DNA of 13,566 nt from VBDM01 sp035317085 (GCA_035317085.1 DATHHS010000169.1:1-13566); one strand, 5' to 3'. Positions 5,778 through 13,497 are shown, counted from the stretch's first letter. Notes: generated by a model from the letters alone, not told the origin. Program-made: numbers and translations.

Positions 5778-7754
5778 GTGCTTCATAGGCTCGAGGCTGG
5801 AACAAGCCTTGCTTCCCTCGATAGCCTACAACTCTATGAATCAGCCGTGATCAAGTACCTGTTGATGTCGGGGGGCGATCCCAGCCAGGCGGTTGAGCTT
5901 CGTCGCTTCTTGCTCGCCTCCGGCGCATACGCGATCTGCGTTCCCCTGGTTGGGCTTGCCTATGCGTTCAACCTGATCGCGCGGGGACCCGCGCTCGCCC
6001 TCGTCGCGTTGATGGTCGCGGTCAATCTCGGGTTGTACGTAGTGTTTCGCGCCCGCCTGAATCGGAAGTTCAGCGACCCGAGCCTGACCTGGCTGCAGGT
6101 GTTCATCGGCAACGTCGTGGTGATGTACGCGGTGTACAGCTTCGATCAGGGACGCGCCATGGTGCTCAACCTGAGCCTGGTCGTGCTGACTTTCGGGGTA
6201 TTTCGCTTCACCACCCGCGAGTTCATCAGGACCGCGCTGCAGATCCTCGCCGGGTACGCGGCGGTGATCAATCTGCTCATGTATTTCAAGCCGGAGACGG
6301 TGAACGTCTACCACGAGTGGTTCCAGTGGGCGGGCCTCGCCGCCGCGCTGCCCCTCTTTGCGGTCATAGGCGGGCGAATAAGCCGTCTGCGCCTGCGCCT
6401 GCGCACCAGCAACGAGGAGCTGCGCTCGGCCCTCGGCGCGGTGCGCCAGATGGCCACTCACGACCATCTCACTGGCTTGCCGAACCGGGTACTTTTCAAC
6501 GAAGAGCTCCAGCGCTCGCTCGCCAGGGCGGAGCGCCACGACCGTCCGGTGTCGCTTTTCTTCATGGACCTCGACCGCTTCAAAAACATCAACGACACGC
6601 TTGGCCACCAGTTCGGCGACCGGGTGCTGCAGGAAGCCGGCAAGCGCCTGCTCGCCTGCGTGCGCGAGGGCGACATCATCGCGCGCCTGGGCGGAGACGA
6701 ATTCGTGCTGCTCGTCGAGGAAATCGGCGATGCCTCCATCCTGACCGAAATTGCGCGCAAGCTGCTCGCCGCGGTGTCAGAGATTGACAAAATCGACGGC
6801 CAGGAACTCAATGTTTCACTGAGTATCGGCATTTGCACCTATCCCTTCGACGGTCACGACGCGAAGACGCTCCTTGCCGGGGCGGACATCGCCATGTATC
6901 GCGCCAAGGAGCGCGGCCGCAGCGGATTCTGCCTGTATTCCGCCGAGCTGCAGTCGCACACACCGGAGAAGCTCGCGCTGGAGGCCGGCCTGCGGCACGG
7001 CCTGGAGCGGGGCGAGTTCCGCGTTTTCTATCAGCCCAAGATCGACATAGCGAGCGGCGAGATTACCGGCGTGGAGGCGCTGCTTCGCTGGCAGCATCCC
7101 GATAAGGGACTCCTGCTTCCGGAGAAATTCATCCATCTTGCCGAGGAAACGGGATTGATCGTGCCGATCGGCCTGTGGACGCTGCGCGAGGTATGCGCGC
7201 GCGCCAAAGCCTGGAAGGAAGCCGGCCTGCCGCGGATGCCGATTGCGGTCAATCTTTCGGCAAGCCAGTTTAACCAGGAGGAGCTTGTCGCGCAGCTTGC
7301 GGAAATCCTCAAATCCACGGGGATCGACGCCGACATCCTCGAACTGGAGATAACCGAGAGCATGGTGATGAAGGATCCGGATCAGGCGGTGAAGCTGATG
7401 CACAAATTGCGCGGGATGGGTGTGCGCCTGACCATCGACGATTTCGGCACCGGCTACTCGTCGCTCGGCTATCTCAAGCGCTTTCCGATCAACAGTCTGA
7501 AGGTGGACCGGAGCTTCGTGCGCGACCTGCCGCATTCGCGCGACGACATCGCCATCACGCGGGCGGTGATCGCCATGGCGCACAGCCTCCAGATGAACGT
7601 GATCGCCGAAGGCGTGGAGCTGAAGGAGCAGCTCGACACCTTGCGCAACGAAGGCTGCGACGAATTTCAGGGCTATATTTGCCGTCCGCCGCTCGCGGAA
7701 GAGGATCTGCTCCATTTCATCCGGGAAAGCGGAACGCACGGCGTGCGGCGCTAG
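5778..7754 (+). CDS. Membrane-bound GGDEF-EAL protein (diguanylate cyclase/c-di-GMP phosphodiesterase)
   Basis: 658 residues if GTG 5778 is the start; GTG 5847 and ATG 5865 are in-frame alternatives, and none has a good ribosome binding site. Residues about 45-205 contain six hydrophobic segments, a MASE-like sensor region, followed by a short coiled stretch (about 205-225) starting RLRLRLRTSNEELRSAL. The GGDEF domain (about 230-395) has DHLTGLPNR, FMDLDRFKNINDTLGH and the intact GGDEF at 305-309. An RxxD inhibitory site (REGD, 296-299) lies five residues before it. The EAL domain (about 410-655) keeps EAL (433-435), EITES (524-528), DDFGTG (554-559), K575 in LKVD and AEGVE (610-614). Both activities are therefore chemically possible; in many such hybrids one dominates. 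It is divergent from the LLM gene and is followed 24 bp later by a TctC-like receptor gene. The signal it senses is unknown. Confidence 0.95.
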   Translation: MLHRLEAGTSLASLDSLQLYESAVIKYLLMSGGDPSQAVELRRFLLASGAYAICVPLVGLAYAFNLIARGPALALVALMVAVNLGLYVVFRARLNRKFSDPSLTWLQVFIGNVVVMYAVYSFDQGRAMVLNLSLVVLTFGVFRFTTREFIRTALQILAGYAAVINLLMYFKPETVNVYHEWFQWAGLAAALPLFAVIGGRISRLRLRLRTSNEELRSALGAVRQMATHDHLTGLPNRVLFNEELQRSLARAERHDRPVSLFFMDLDRFKNINDTLGHQFGDRVLQEAGKRLLACVREGDIIARLGGDEFVLLVEEIGDASILTEIARKLLAAVSEIDKIDGQELNVSLSIGICTYPFDGHDAKTLLAGADIAMYRAKERGRSGFCLYSAELQSHTPEKLALEAGLRHGLERGEFRVFYQPKIDIASGEITGVEALLRWQHPDKGLLLPEKFIHLAEETGLIVPIGLWTLREVCARAKAWKEAGLPRMPIAVNLSASQFNQEELVAQLAEILKSTGIDADILELEITESMVMKDPDQAVKLMHKLRGMGVRLTIDDFGTGYSSLGYLKRFPINSLKVDRSFVRDLPHSRDDIAITRAVIAMAHSLQMNVIAEGVELKEQLDTLRNEGCDEFQGYICRPPLAEEDLLHFIRESGTHGVRR

Positions 7755-7778
7755 CGTGAGATCTCCTTTCGCGGTGTC

Positions 7779-8765
7779 GTGAAGGAGAATCCGATCGGCG
7801 TCGTCCGGCTCGCTGTGCTCGTCGCAGGCGCACTCTTTCTGGGCGCCGCAGCCGCACAGTCCACGGGGTATCCCGCGAAGACGATCCGCCTCGTCGCGGG
7901 CACCGCTCCCGGCGGTATCACCGATTATCTCGCGCGCATGTCCGCCAAAGGCCTGACCGCTCGGCTCGGCCAGCAGGTGGTGGTCGAGAACAAGGCGGGC
8001 GCCACCGGGAATCTGGCGATCGAACACGTGGCGAAATCGGCTCCCGACGGGTACACGCTGCTGCTGGTGGCGGGCGGAAACGTGGTCATCACGCCGTTTC
8101 TGTACAGTTCGCTGCCCTTCGATCCGCTCAACGACATCGTGCCCGTTTTCAACATTGCGGGCGCGCCCCAGCTCCTCGTCGTCCCCGGCGCGCTTCAGGT
8201 CAATAACCTGGCGGAATTCATCGCGCTTGCCAGAGTGAATCCCGGAAAGATGAATTACGCTTCGGCCGGTCCCGGCAGCACCACGCACCTCGCCGCCGAT
8301 CACTTCGCGAGGCTTGCGGGCGTGCAGCTCGTGCACGTACCGTATCGCGGCGTCGGCCCGGCGCTCGCCGATCTCGTCGCCGGCCGCGTGCAGATGCTCT
8401 CGGTGGGCCTGGGTCCGGTGCAGGCGCACTTGAAGAGCGGCGCGCTCCGTGCGCTAGCGGCGGCGTCGAAGACGCGTCTCGCGGCGTTGCCCGAAGTACC
8501 CACCTCAGCGGAAGCGGGGCTGCCCGGCTACGAGATGACCACCTGGTTCGGCATCTTCGCCCCGAAAGGCACCCGTCCCGAAATCGTGCGCCTTGTGAAT
8601 TCGAAAATGCAGGAGATGATCGACGATCCGGGAGCAAGGAAGGGCATGCTCGACCTCGGCATCGAGCCGATCGGCGGCCCCGCGCTGGAGTTTGCCGATC
8701 TCGTGCGCTCGGACTATCGCGCTTGGGAACGGGTGGTCAAGGCATCTGGCGTGAAACTCGACTGA
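7779..8765 (+). CDS. Bug/TctC-family periplasmic solute-binding protein, copy 1
   Basis: 328 residues, normal for the family that captures carboxylates and related small organic acids for tripartite tricarboxylate transport or for sensing. A hydrophobic export signal (VVRLAVLVAGALFLGAAAA) is followed by YPAKTIRLV, the family APGGITD loop, QVVVENKAGATGN, ADHFARLAGVQLVHVPY and EVPTSAEAGLPGYE, all typical of Bug proteins. The start is doubtful. GTG 7779 is the only standard codon near the front, but the best ribosome binding site, AAGGAG (7782-7787), lies inside that reading frame and points at an ATC codon (7794), which would begin the signal peptide directly. GTG 7815 would remove part of the signal. 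No TctA or TctB is in the window. It is closely related to the receptor at 9674-10666. Confidence 0.93.
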   Translation: MKENPIGVVRLAVLVAGALFLGAAAAQSTGYPAKTIRLVAGTAPGGITDYLARMSAKGLTARLGQQVVVENKAGATGNLAIEHVAKSAPDGYTLLLVAGGNVVITPFLYSSLPFDPLNDIVPVFNIAGAPQLLVVPGALQVNNLAEFIALARVNPGKMNYASAGPGSTTHLAADHFARLAGVQLVHVPYRGVGPALADLVAGRVQMLSVGLGPVQAHLKSGALRALAAASKTRLAALPEVPTSAEAGLPGYEMTTWFGIFAPKGTRPEIVRLVNSKMQEMIDDPGARKGMLDLGIEPIGGPALEFADLVRSDYRAWERVVKASGVKLD

Positions 8766-8793
8766 TGCTCTCATTCGGAATCAAGAGGAAGGC

Positions 8794-8850
8794 ATGAGGA
8801 TCTGCCATTACAAGCGCAGCAGGCATGCGAGCAGCGATCGTGGACCATGA
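8794..8850 (+). other. 18-codon ORF with ribosome binding site, possible gene-start remnant
   Basis: ATG 8794 follows GAGGA (8785-8789) at a 4-base spacing and reads MRICHYKRSRH before stopping at codon 19. The first residues recall the beginning of fumarylacetoacetate hydrolase-family proteins, which often neighbour Bug receptors, but nothing after residue 7 fits and no further homologous frame follows in the gap. It may be a decayed start, a leader or chance. Confidence 0.2.
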
Positions 8851-8877
8851 CAGCTGGCCTCTGCAATGGCGTAGACT
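8847..8877 (+). promoter_or_regulatory. Weak candidate promoter before the cytochrome-led gene run
   Basis: ATGACA (8847-8852) and TAGACT (8872-8877) lie 19 bp apart and end 27 bp before ATG 8905. They match sigma-70 consensus at 5 and 4 of 6 positions. The 139-bp gap before the run is its only sizeable upstream space, so a promoter somewhere here is likely, but this exact assignment is tentative. Confidence 0.22.
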
Positions 8878-8904
8878 GGAGTTCGACATCACAACAAGAG
8901 CAGA

Positions 8905-9669
8905 ATGAAACCGTCTTGTGCTGCGTTGCTCGGATTTGCAGGTCTTTTCACCGCGCCCCACGCGATGGCCGACACCGGCGAGGACATTTTCAAATCGAGA
9001 TGCAGTCTGTGCCACGAGGGAGGCGCAGGGGGAGCGCCGAAAATAGGCGACCGGGGGGACTGGGAGCCGCGCGCAGCGCGAGGTCGGCAGGCACTGTATG
9101 AGACGGCACTCAATGGCAAGCCGAACACGGCGATGATGGCGAAGGGCGGCTTCCGCGATCTTTCAAACTCAGAGGTCAAGTCCGGAGTGGACTACATGCT
9201 CGAAAGAGCGGGGTTCAACCCGGGCATGCTTCCCCAGGCTGCGATAGCCAAGCCCGCCGAACTCGCAAAGGAGCCGACATCCATCCCGCTGGCGCCGACA
9301 GCAGTCGTCGACGACAAAAACGCCACGGCTCCCGAGAGTCCGCCGTCTGCGCCTGCCGAATCGGGGAAGGAGCAGGTCGCCGTTGCGCTGGCACCGGACA
9401 TCGACGACCAGACCATCACGCGGGCTATCGCCGAAACGCTGCTGAAGGAAGTCGCACCTCCCGATGCAAAGATCGAAATCTACGAAGGCGTGACCACCGT
9501 GGGAGGCACCGGCATCAAGATACAGACTCGCATGGGCGTGGTGACGCTGAGCGGCATGGTCAAGGGTGCGCAGATCATCGAGCGGGCCGAGGAAATCGCG
9601 AAGGCCGCCCAGGGAGTGAAGAAAGTCGAGAGCAAGCTGATCTCGGCGTCGATTTTCGAATGGGACTGA
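8905..9669 (+). CDS. Periplasmic class I cytochrome c fused to a BON-like domain
   Basis: 254 residues. The signal peptide (MKPSCAALLGFAGLFTAPHAMA) is followed by a single-heme cytochrome c domain, about 24-102. It has the heme attachment motif CSLCH (33-37), a cytochrome c5-like GGAGGAPKIGDRGDW stretch and a probable axial Met at 77 or 78 in NTAMMAKGGFRDLS. Residues about 115-165 are a Pro/Ala/Ser-rich linker. Residues about 168-248 resemble a BON domain: helix ITRAIAETLLKEV, strands ending in VVTLSGMV, helix AEEIAKAAQGV and strand VKKVESKLI. BON domains bind phospholipid or sugar surfaces in the periplasm. The natural reading is a small electron carrier tethered to an envelope surface or complex. 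ATG 8905 has only a weak ribosome binding site. Its stop lies four bases before the next start, so it heads a compact run. Confidence 0.85.
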   Translation: MKPSCAALLGFAGLFTAPHAMADTGEDIFKSRCSLCHEGGAGGAPKIGDRGDWEPRAARGRQALYETALNGKPNTAMMAKGGFRDLSNSEVKSGVDYMLERAGFNPGMLPQAAIAKPAELAKEPTSIPLAPTAVVDDKNATAPESPPSAPAESGKEQVAVALAPDIDDQTITRAIAETLLKEVAPPDAKIEIYEGVTTVGGTGIKIQTRMGVVTLSGMVKGAQIIERAEEIAKAAQGVKKVESKLISASIFEWD

Positions 9670-9673
9670 TCCG

Positions 9674-10666
9674 GTGCATCCATTGAAAAGCGGCACGCAC
9701 GCGCGGAGCTTCGCCCGCGCCGCTGCGCTCCTCAGTCTTTTCACGGCGTTCGCGTTTGCCCAGGGCGCGTATCCGAACCGCGCGATCCGGCTGGTGGTCG
9801 ATACCTCTCCGGGCGGGCTCACCGATATTCTGGGACGCCTGGCCGCCGACGGCCTCGCGCAGCAGTTCGGCCGGCAGGTGGTGGTGGAGAACAAGTCGGG
9901 CGCATCGGGCAACGTCGCCATCGAATACGTGGTGAAATCGCCCGCGGACGGCTACACGCTGATGATCTGCGCGGGAGGGAACCTCGTCATCAAGCCATTC
10001 CTCGAGCATTCGCTGGTTTTCGACCCGCTCAACGATCTCGTGCCCGTATTCAACGTCGCCGAAGCGCCGCACATTCTGGTCGTGCCGAGCTCGCTTGCGG
10101 CCGCCAATCTCTCGGAGTTCATCGCTTACGCCAAATCGAATCCGGGCAAGGTCTATTACGGTTCGGCGGGGACCGGCAGTCCGCCGCACCTTGCCGTCGA
10201 TCAATTCGCACGGCTCGCGGGACTGCAGCTGGTGCACGTGCCGTACAAGGGCGTGGGGCCTGCGCTCCCCGACCTGATTGCGGGCCGCCTGCAGATCATG
10301 TCGATGAGTTTCGGCTCGGCGCGGCCCTATCTCAAGAGCGGCGCGCTGCGCGCTCTCGCGGCCGGATCGAAACGGCGCCTGTCCGGGCTGCCGGAGGTGC
10401 CGACCTCGGCCGAGGCGGGACTGCCGGGTTGGGAGATGAGCGCCTGGTTCGGCGTCTTTGCGCCGAGAGGCACGAGTCCCGAGATCGTGCGCCTGCTGAA
10501 CGAGAAGCTCCAGGCGGTGATCGAGGACGCGAGCGCGAAACGGCGGCTGCTCGAAGTCGGCGCCGAGCCGCTCGGCGGTCCGGCACCGGCGTTTGCCGAA
10601 CGCGTGCGCGCCGACTATCTCCTTTGGGGGCAAGTCATCAAGGAATCGGGAATCAAGCTGGAGTAA
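9674..10666 (+). CDS. Bug/TctC-family periplasmic solute-binding protein, copy 2
   Basis: 330 residues from GTG 9674, four bases after the cytochrome-BON stop; TTG 9683 is a close in-frame alternative. The signal peptide covers about residues 1-29 (ending AFAFAQ), then YPNRAIRLVVDTSPGGLTD, QVVVENKSGASGN, SLVFDPLNDLVPVFN, VDQFARLAGLQLVHVPYKG and EVPTSAEAGLPGWE. Compared by eye with the receptor at 7779-8765, well over half the positions are identical across the whole length, so the two are recent or well-conserved paralogues. Differences cluster in the ligand-facing loops (for example GNLVIKPFLEHS against GNVVITPFLYSS), which may mean related but different ligands. The TAA stop overlaps the first possible VOC start (TAATG). 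The ligand is unknown, though the neighbours suggest an aromatic or small organic acid. Confidence 0.94.
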   Translation: MHPLKSGTHARSFARAAALLSLFTAFAFAQGAYPNRAIRLVVDTSPGGLTDILGRLAADGLAQQFGRQVVVENKSGASGNVAIEYVVKSPADGYTLMICAGGNLVIKPFLEHSLVFDPLNDLVPVFNVAEAPHILVVPSSLAAANLSEFIAYAKSNPGKVYYGSAGTGSPPHLAVDQFARLAGLQLVHVPYKGVGPALPDLIAGRLQIMSMSFGSARPYLKSGALRALAAGSKRRLSGLPEVPTSAEAGLPGWEMSAWFGVFAPRGTSPEIVRLLNEKLQAVIEDASAKRRLLEVGAEPLGGPAPAFAERVRADYLLWGQVIKESGIKLE

Positions 10667-10671
10667 TGTCC

Positions 10672-11163
10672 ATGGCTCAATCCGTTCTCAAGACGAAATT
10701 CATTTCGCACGGCACGCTCGGCTCGAAGGATCTCGAGGCGACGCGCCGCTTCTACGAGGAGTTCCTCGGTCTGGAAGTCGTGCGCACCAGCCCCGTGTCT
10801 CTCATGATCCGCCTCGGCGGAAATCATGTTTACGCGGTGGTCTACACCAAGAAGAAGGAGCGCATGCCGCGCGTCTATCACAACGGGCTGGACGTCGATA
10901 CCGATGCCGAAGTGGACGAAGCCTGGCGCGCTTGCAACGAACAGGCGGCGAAATGGGGCCTGCACGACATCGACAAGCCCTCGGCGCGCCACGGCACTTA
11001 CAGCTTTCTCTTTTGGGACGCCGACGACAACGCCTGGGAGATCCTTTCCAATCCGAAAGGCGGATACACCTGGATTTTCGAGCAGGGCGATCTCGAAGGC
11101 CGGGGACATTTCGAGCGCGACTTCCGCCACAAGCGGCCGGATGCGGGCAAGGAAACCGCGTGA
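10672..11163 (+). CDS. VOC-family metalloprotein (glyoxalase/extradiol dioxygenase-like)
   Basis: 163 residues from ATG 10672, chosen because GGAG (10660-10663) is eight bases upstream; ATG 10666, which overlaps the preceding stop, is only two bases from that site and adds two residues. The fold is seen in FISHGTLGSKDLEATRRFYE (about 10-29), the GGNHVYAVVYTKK strand, VYHNGLDV and the SFLFWDADDNAWEIL segment (111-125). Candidate metal ligands at the expected places are H13, H70 and E123, so a metal centre is likely intact. Homologues cleave catechols, isomerise glyoxal adducts or resist antibiotics; the sequence does not decide between them. Position between a solute receptor and a reductase favours a catabolic step. 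Its TGA overlaps the next gene's GTG by GTGA, implying coupled translation. Confidence 0.9.
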   Translation: MAQSVLKTKFISHGTLGSKDLEATRRFYEEFLGLEVVRTSPVSLMIRLGGNHVYAVVYTKKKERMPRVYHNGLDVDTDAEVDEAWRACNEQAAKWGLHDIDKPSARHGTYSFLFWDADDNAWEILSNPKGGYTWIFEQGDLEGRGHFERDFRHKRPDAGKETA

Positions 11164-12149
11164 GGGCGGTGTACTACGAGCGCAAGGGGCCCGCGCAAAA
11201 AGTTCTCGTGGTCGGCGATGTACCGGACCCGCAGCCCGGGCCGGGCGAAGTGCGAGTGAAGATCCGTTTCTCCGGAGTCAATCCGACCGACACGAAACTT
11301 CGCGGCGGGTGGGACGGCAACATGGAGATGCCGTTCCCGCGCGTGATCCCGCACCAGGACGGAGCCGGTGTCATCGACGCGGTCGGGCCGGGCGTGCTCC
11401 CGTCGAGGGTCGGCGAACGTGTCTGGATCTATGAGGCGCAGCGCGGCCGCGCTTTCGGCAGCGCGGCCGAGTACCTCACGATCGTCACGGAGAACGCGGT
11501 GAGGCTGCCCGATGACGCGAGCTTCGAGACCGGGGCCTGCCTCGGGATCGCGGGGATGACCGCGCACCGCTGCCTCTTCCAGGACGGAGGAATTCAGGGG
11601 CAGACGGTGCTCGTCGCGGGCGGCGCAGGCGCGGTCGGCCATGCGGCCATCCAGCTCGCAAAATGGGGCGGAGCGCGCGTCGTTACGACCGTGAGCCGGC
11701 CCGAACAGGAGAAAATCGCGCGCGAGGCGGGCGCCGACCTTGTGGTCAACCGCAAGAGCGGGAATCCTGCGGAACGAATCAGGGAATTCACGCGGGGGCA
11801 GGGCCTGGATCTCGTGGTGGAAGTCGCTTTTGAGGCGAACCTCGATCTCAACCGTGCGGTGCTGAAAGCCAACGGGGTAATCTCCACCTACTCCTCGGGC
11901 CCGCCGGACAGCGCGCCGCGCATTCCGTTCTCCGCGATCATGCGCCAGGGCATCACCGTGCATTTCATCCTCGTCTACGTGATGCCCGGCGACGCGCACT
12001 GGGCGGCGGCGCGCGACCTGAATGCGGCGCTCGAGGCGGGGCGCTACCGTCCCCATGTCGCGCGCGTCTTCGCGCTGAAAGAAACGGCCACGGCCCACGA
12101 GCTCCAGGAAAGCGGCGGCGTGGTCGGCAAGATTCTCGTCGGAATCTGA
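11160..12149 (+). CDS. Zinc-free MDR-superfamily oxidoreductase, NADPH:quinone reductase-like
   Basis: 329 residues from GTG 11160, which overlaps the VOC stop; upstream in-frame extension reads through the VOC gene and is not coding. The N-terminal GroES-like domain contains PGPGEVRVKIRFSGVNPTD (26-44) and VIPHQDGAGVIDAVG (63-77). The nucleotide-binding Rossmann loop is VAGGAGAVGHAAIQLAK (152-168), followed by AGADLVVN (190-197). The Cys-rich structural zinc lobe and catalytic zinc ligands of alcohol dehydrogenases are absent, placing it with quinone or enone reductases that use NADPH. A soluble reductase beside a VOC enzyme would suit reduction of an alpha,beta-unsaturated or quinone intermediate, but this is inference. 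Four bases separate it from the next gene. Confidence 0.93.
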   Translation: MRAVYYERKGPAQKVLVVGDVPDPQPGPGEVRVKIRFSGVNPTDTKLRGGWDGNMEMPFPRVIPHQDGAGVIDAVGPGVLPSRVGERVWIYEAQRGRAFGSAAEYLTIVTENAVRLPDDASFETGACLGIAGMTAHRCLFQDGGIQGQTVLVAGGAGAVGHAAIQLAKWGGARVVTTVSRPEQEKIAREAGADLVVNRKSGNPAERIREFTRGQGLDLVVEVAFEANLDLNRAVLKANGVISTYSSGPPDSAPRIPFSAIMRQGITVHFILVYVMPGDAHWAAARDLNAALEAGRYRPHVARVFALKETATAHELQESGGVVGKILVGI

Positions 12150-12153
12150 GGCC

Positions 12154-13485
12154 GTGGCGAACAAGAGGCCGCGCGCGGCCGCCAGGAAACCGCGTGCCGA
12201 CGCGTACACCCTGTGGTTTCACACCGCGAGGCTGAAGCCCTACGCGAAAAAGCTGCGCACCCACACTTTGAGGGCGGTCGACGCGATCGGGGCCTGGTTG
12301 CACCGGGGCATCGTTCGGGTTGGCAAGCTCAGTCCCCGCACCGGAAAGAAATTCGAGGCCATCGAAACCTGGGTCCGCCAGAGTGAAAGACGCAAACTCG
12401 GCGCAGCGGCGCTCGCCGCGGCCCTTCTCCTCGGAATCGGCTGTACTGCGGCATTTTCGGAAAATTTCGGGCGCTATTGCCGCGCGAGCTTCGCTTTCGG
12501 CGGCCGCGTGCCGCTTCCGGGCGAAACGCGGCGCGCGGTCGGCGATAAGACAAAGCAGCTCGCCGATGCGCTCGAGTCGCGTCTGGACAGGAAGGGAAAA
12601 CTCGCCGGCGACGCCTGGACTTCCGCCCAGGTTCTGCTCGCGCTTCGGGCAAACGATGCCGACTACGCAAAACGCATGAAGCCCGATTCGATCGAGCAAT
12701 ATTTCCGTTCCGTGGCGGGCCCGGAGTGCGCTTGCTGGCGCAAGCTGCCGACAGGACGATTCCCCGACCACCTTGGAGTGACGTCCTGGGTGCTGTGGGC
12801 CCTCGCGGCGCACGGCGTCCGGGCACATAAGGCCGAGATCGAATTTCTGCTCTCCACCCAGCACGCCGAAGGCTGGTGGCCCCTGTTCGCCGGCGCACAG
12901 CAGGAACGGTCCGCTTCCAGCTACGCGACCGCGGCGGCGATGCTGGCGCTGCACGAGCAATCGACTCTGGACCCCGATGCCAAGGGAAATGAGCGCCTCG
13001 CGGCGGCGGTGCAGCGCGGGACGAGCTGGCTGAAGCGCAGCGTTGTCCCCGGCCGGGCGCGCTGGCTGGACTATCCGGCGTGGCCGGGCGCCGAGGGGGA
13101 ATTCCTGGGTCTGTCGGGGTTCGCGCTGTTCGCGCTGCATCGCGTCGGAGCTCCGGATCTCACAGCGCTCGATCGCGACTGGATGCGCGAGCTTCCGGGC
13201 GAGATACCTGCTGCACGGCAGAGCGATGCCTCGAAAAAAACCGTGCAGGTCGGCAAGCGGCCTTACCTCGACGATACGCATTACTATGGACTGCCATGGG
13301 GGATTGCCGCCACCGCGCTCGCTTACCCGAACGTCTCGATTTCCGGACGAGTCCGCGCGATGAAATGGCTCGAGCGTGCCCTCGCGCCCGGCGCGTCGAT
13401 CTACGGGCTGAATGGAAAGGAAAGAAGAGCGGAAATCGCCGCTGAAACCTTGCTCGTCTTGCGAAGCGAGGTGGCGCGTGATTGA
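12154..13485 (+). CDS. Membrane-anchored protein with alpha-toroid (prenyltransferase/squalene cyclase-like) repeats, function unknown
   Basis: 443 residues from GTG 12154, four bases after the MDR stop. Residues 1-80 are very rich in Arg and Lys and should stay in the cytoplasm. One membrane segment spans about 82-100 (LGAAALAAALLLGIGCTAA). The rest, about 105-443, should then be periplasmic and looks like paired-helix repeats: WTSAQVLLALRAN (155-167), LGVTSWVLWALAAHG (207-221), the QW-like LLSTQHAEGWWPL (232-244), SSYATAAAMLALHEQ (255-269), LGLSGFALFALHR (318-330) and GLPWGIAATALAY (379-391). QHAEGWW resembles the QxxxGxW motif of terpene cyclases, and LDDT (372-375) resembles part of the class II DxDD(T) acid motif, lacking its first Asp. 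A periplasmic cyclase would be odd, so a structural or glycan-related toroid is equally likely. I do not recognise a specific family. Confidence 0.75.
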   Translation: MANKRPRAAARKPRADAYTLWFHTARLKPYAKKLRTHTLRAVDAIGAWLHRGIVRVGKLSPRTGKKFEAIETWVRQSERRKLGAAALAAALLLGIGCTAAFSENFGRYCRASFAFGGRVPLPGETRRAVGDKTKQLADALESRLDRKGKLAGDAWTSAQVLLALRANDADYAKRMKPDSIEQYFRSVAGPECACWRKLPTGRFPDHLGVTSWVLWALAAHGVRAHKAEIEFLLSTQHAEGWWPLFAGAQQERSASSYATAAAMLALHEQSTLDPDAKGNERLAAAVQRGTSWLKRSVVPGRARWLDYPAWPGAEGEFLGLSGFALFALHRVGAPDLTALDRDWMRELPGEIPAARQSDASKKTVQVGKRPYLDDTHYYGLPWGIAATALAYPNVSISGRVRAMKWLERALAPGASIYGLNGKERRAEIAAETLLVLRSEVARD

Positions 13486-13497
13486 AAAAGGAGGCGC

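Noticed and set aside
6816..8429. Long minus-strand open frame (537 codons) across the GGDEF-EAL and receptor genes
   Set aside because: It spans two well-recognised plus-strand genes and the translation is His/Arg-rich and family-less, as expected for an antisense shadow.
10429..10665. N-terminal extension of the VOC protein
   Set aside because: It overlaps the receptor gene in another frame and is Arg-rich without motifs; ATG 10672 has a correctly spaced site.
10593..11159. N-terminal extension of the MDR protein
   Set aside because: It is an out-of-frame reading of the receptor end and VOC gene. The conserved MDR start is at GTG 11160.
11965..13281. Long minus-strand open frame (438 codons) opposite the toroid-like gene
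   Set aside because: Arg-rich, no motifs and no ribosome binding site; the plus-strand gene has a clear membrane segment and helical repeats and fits the packed gene order.
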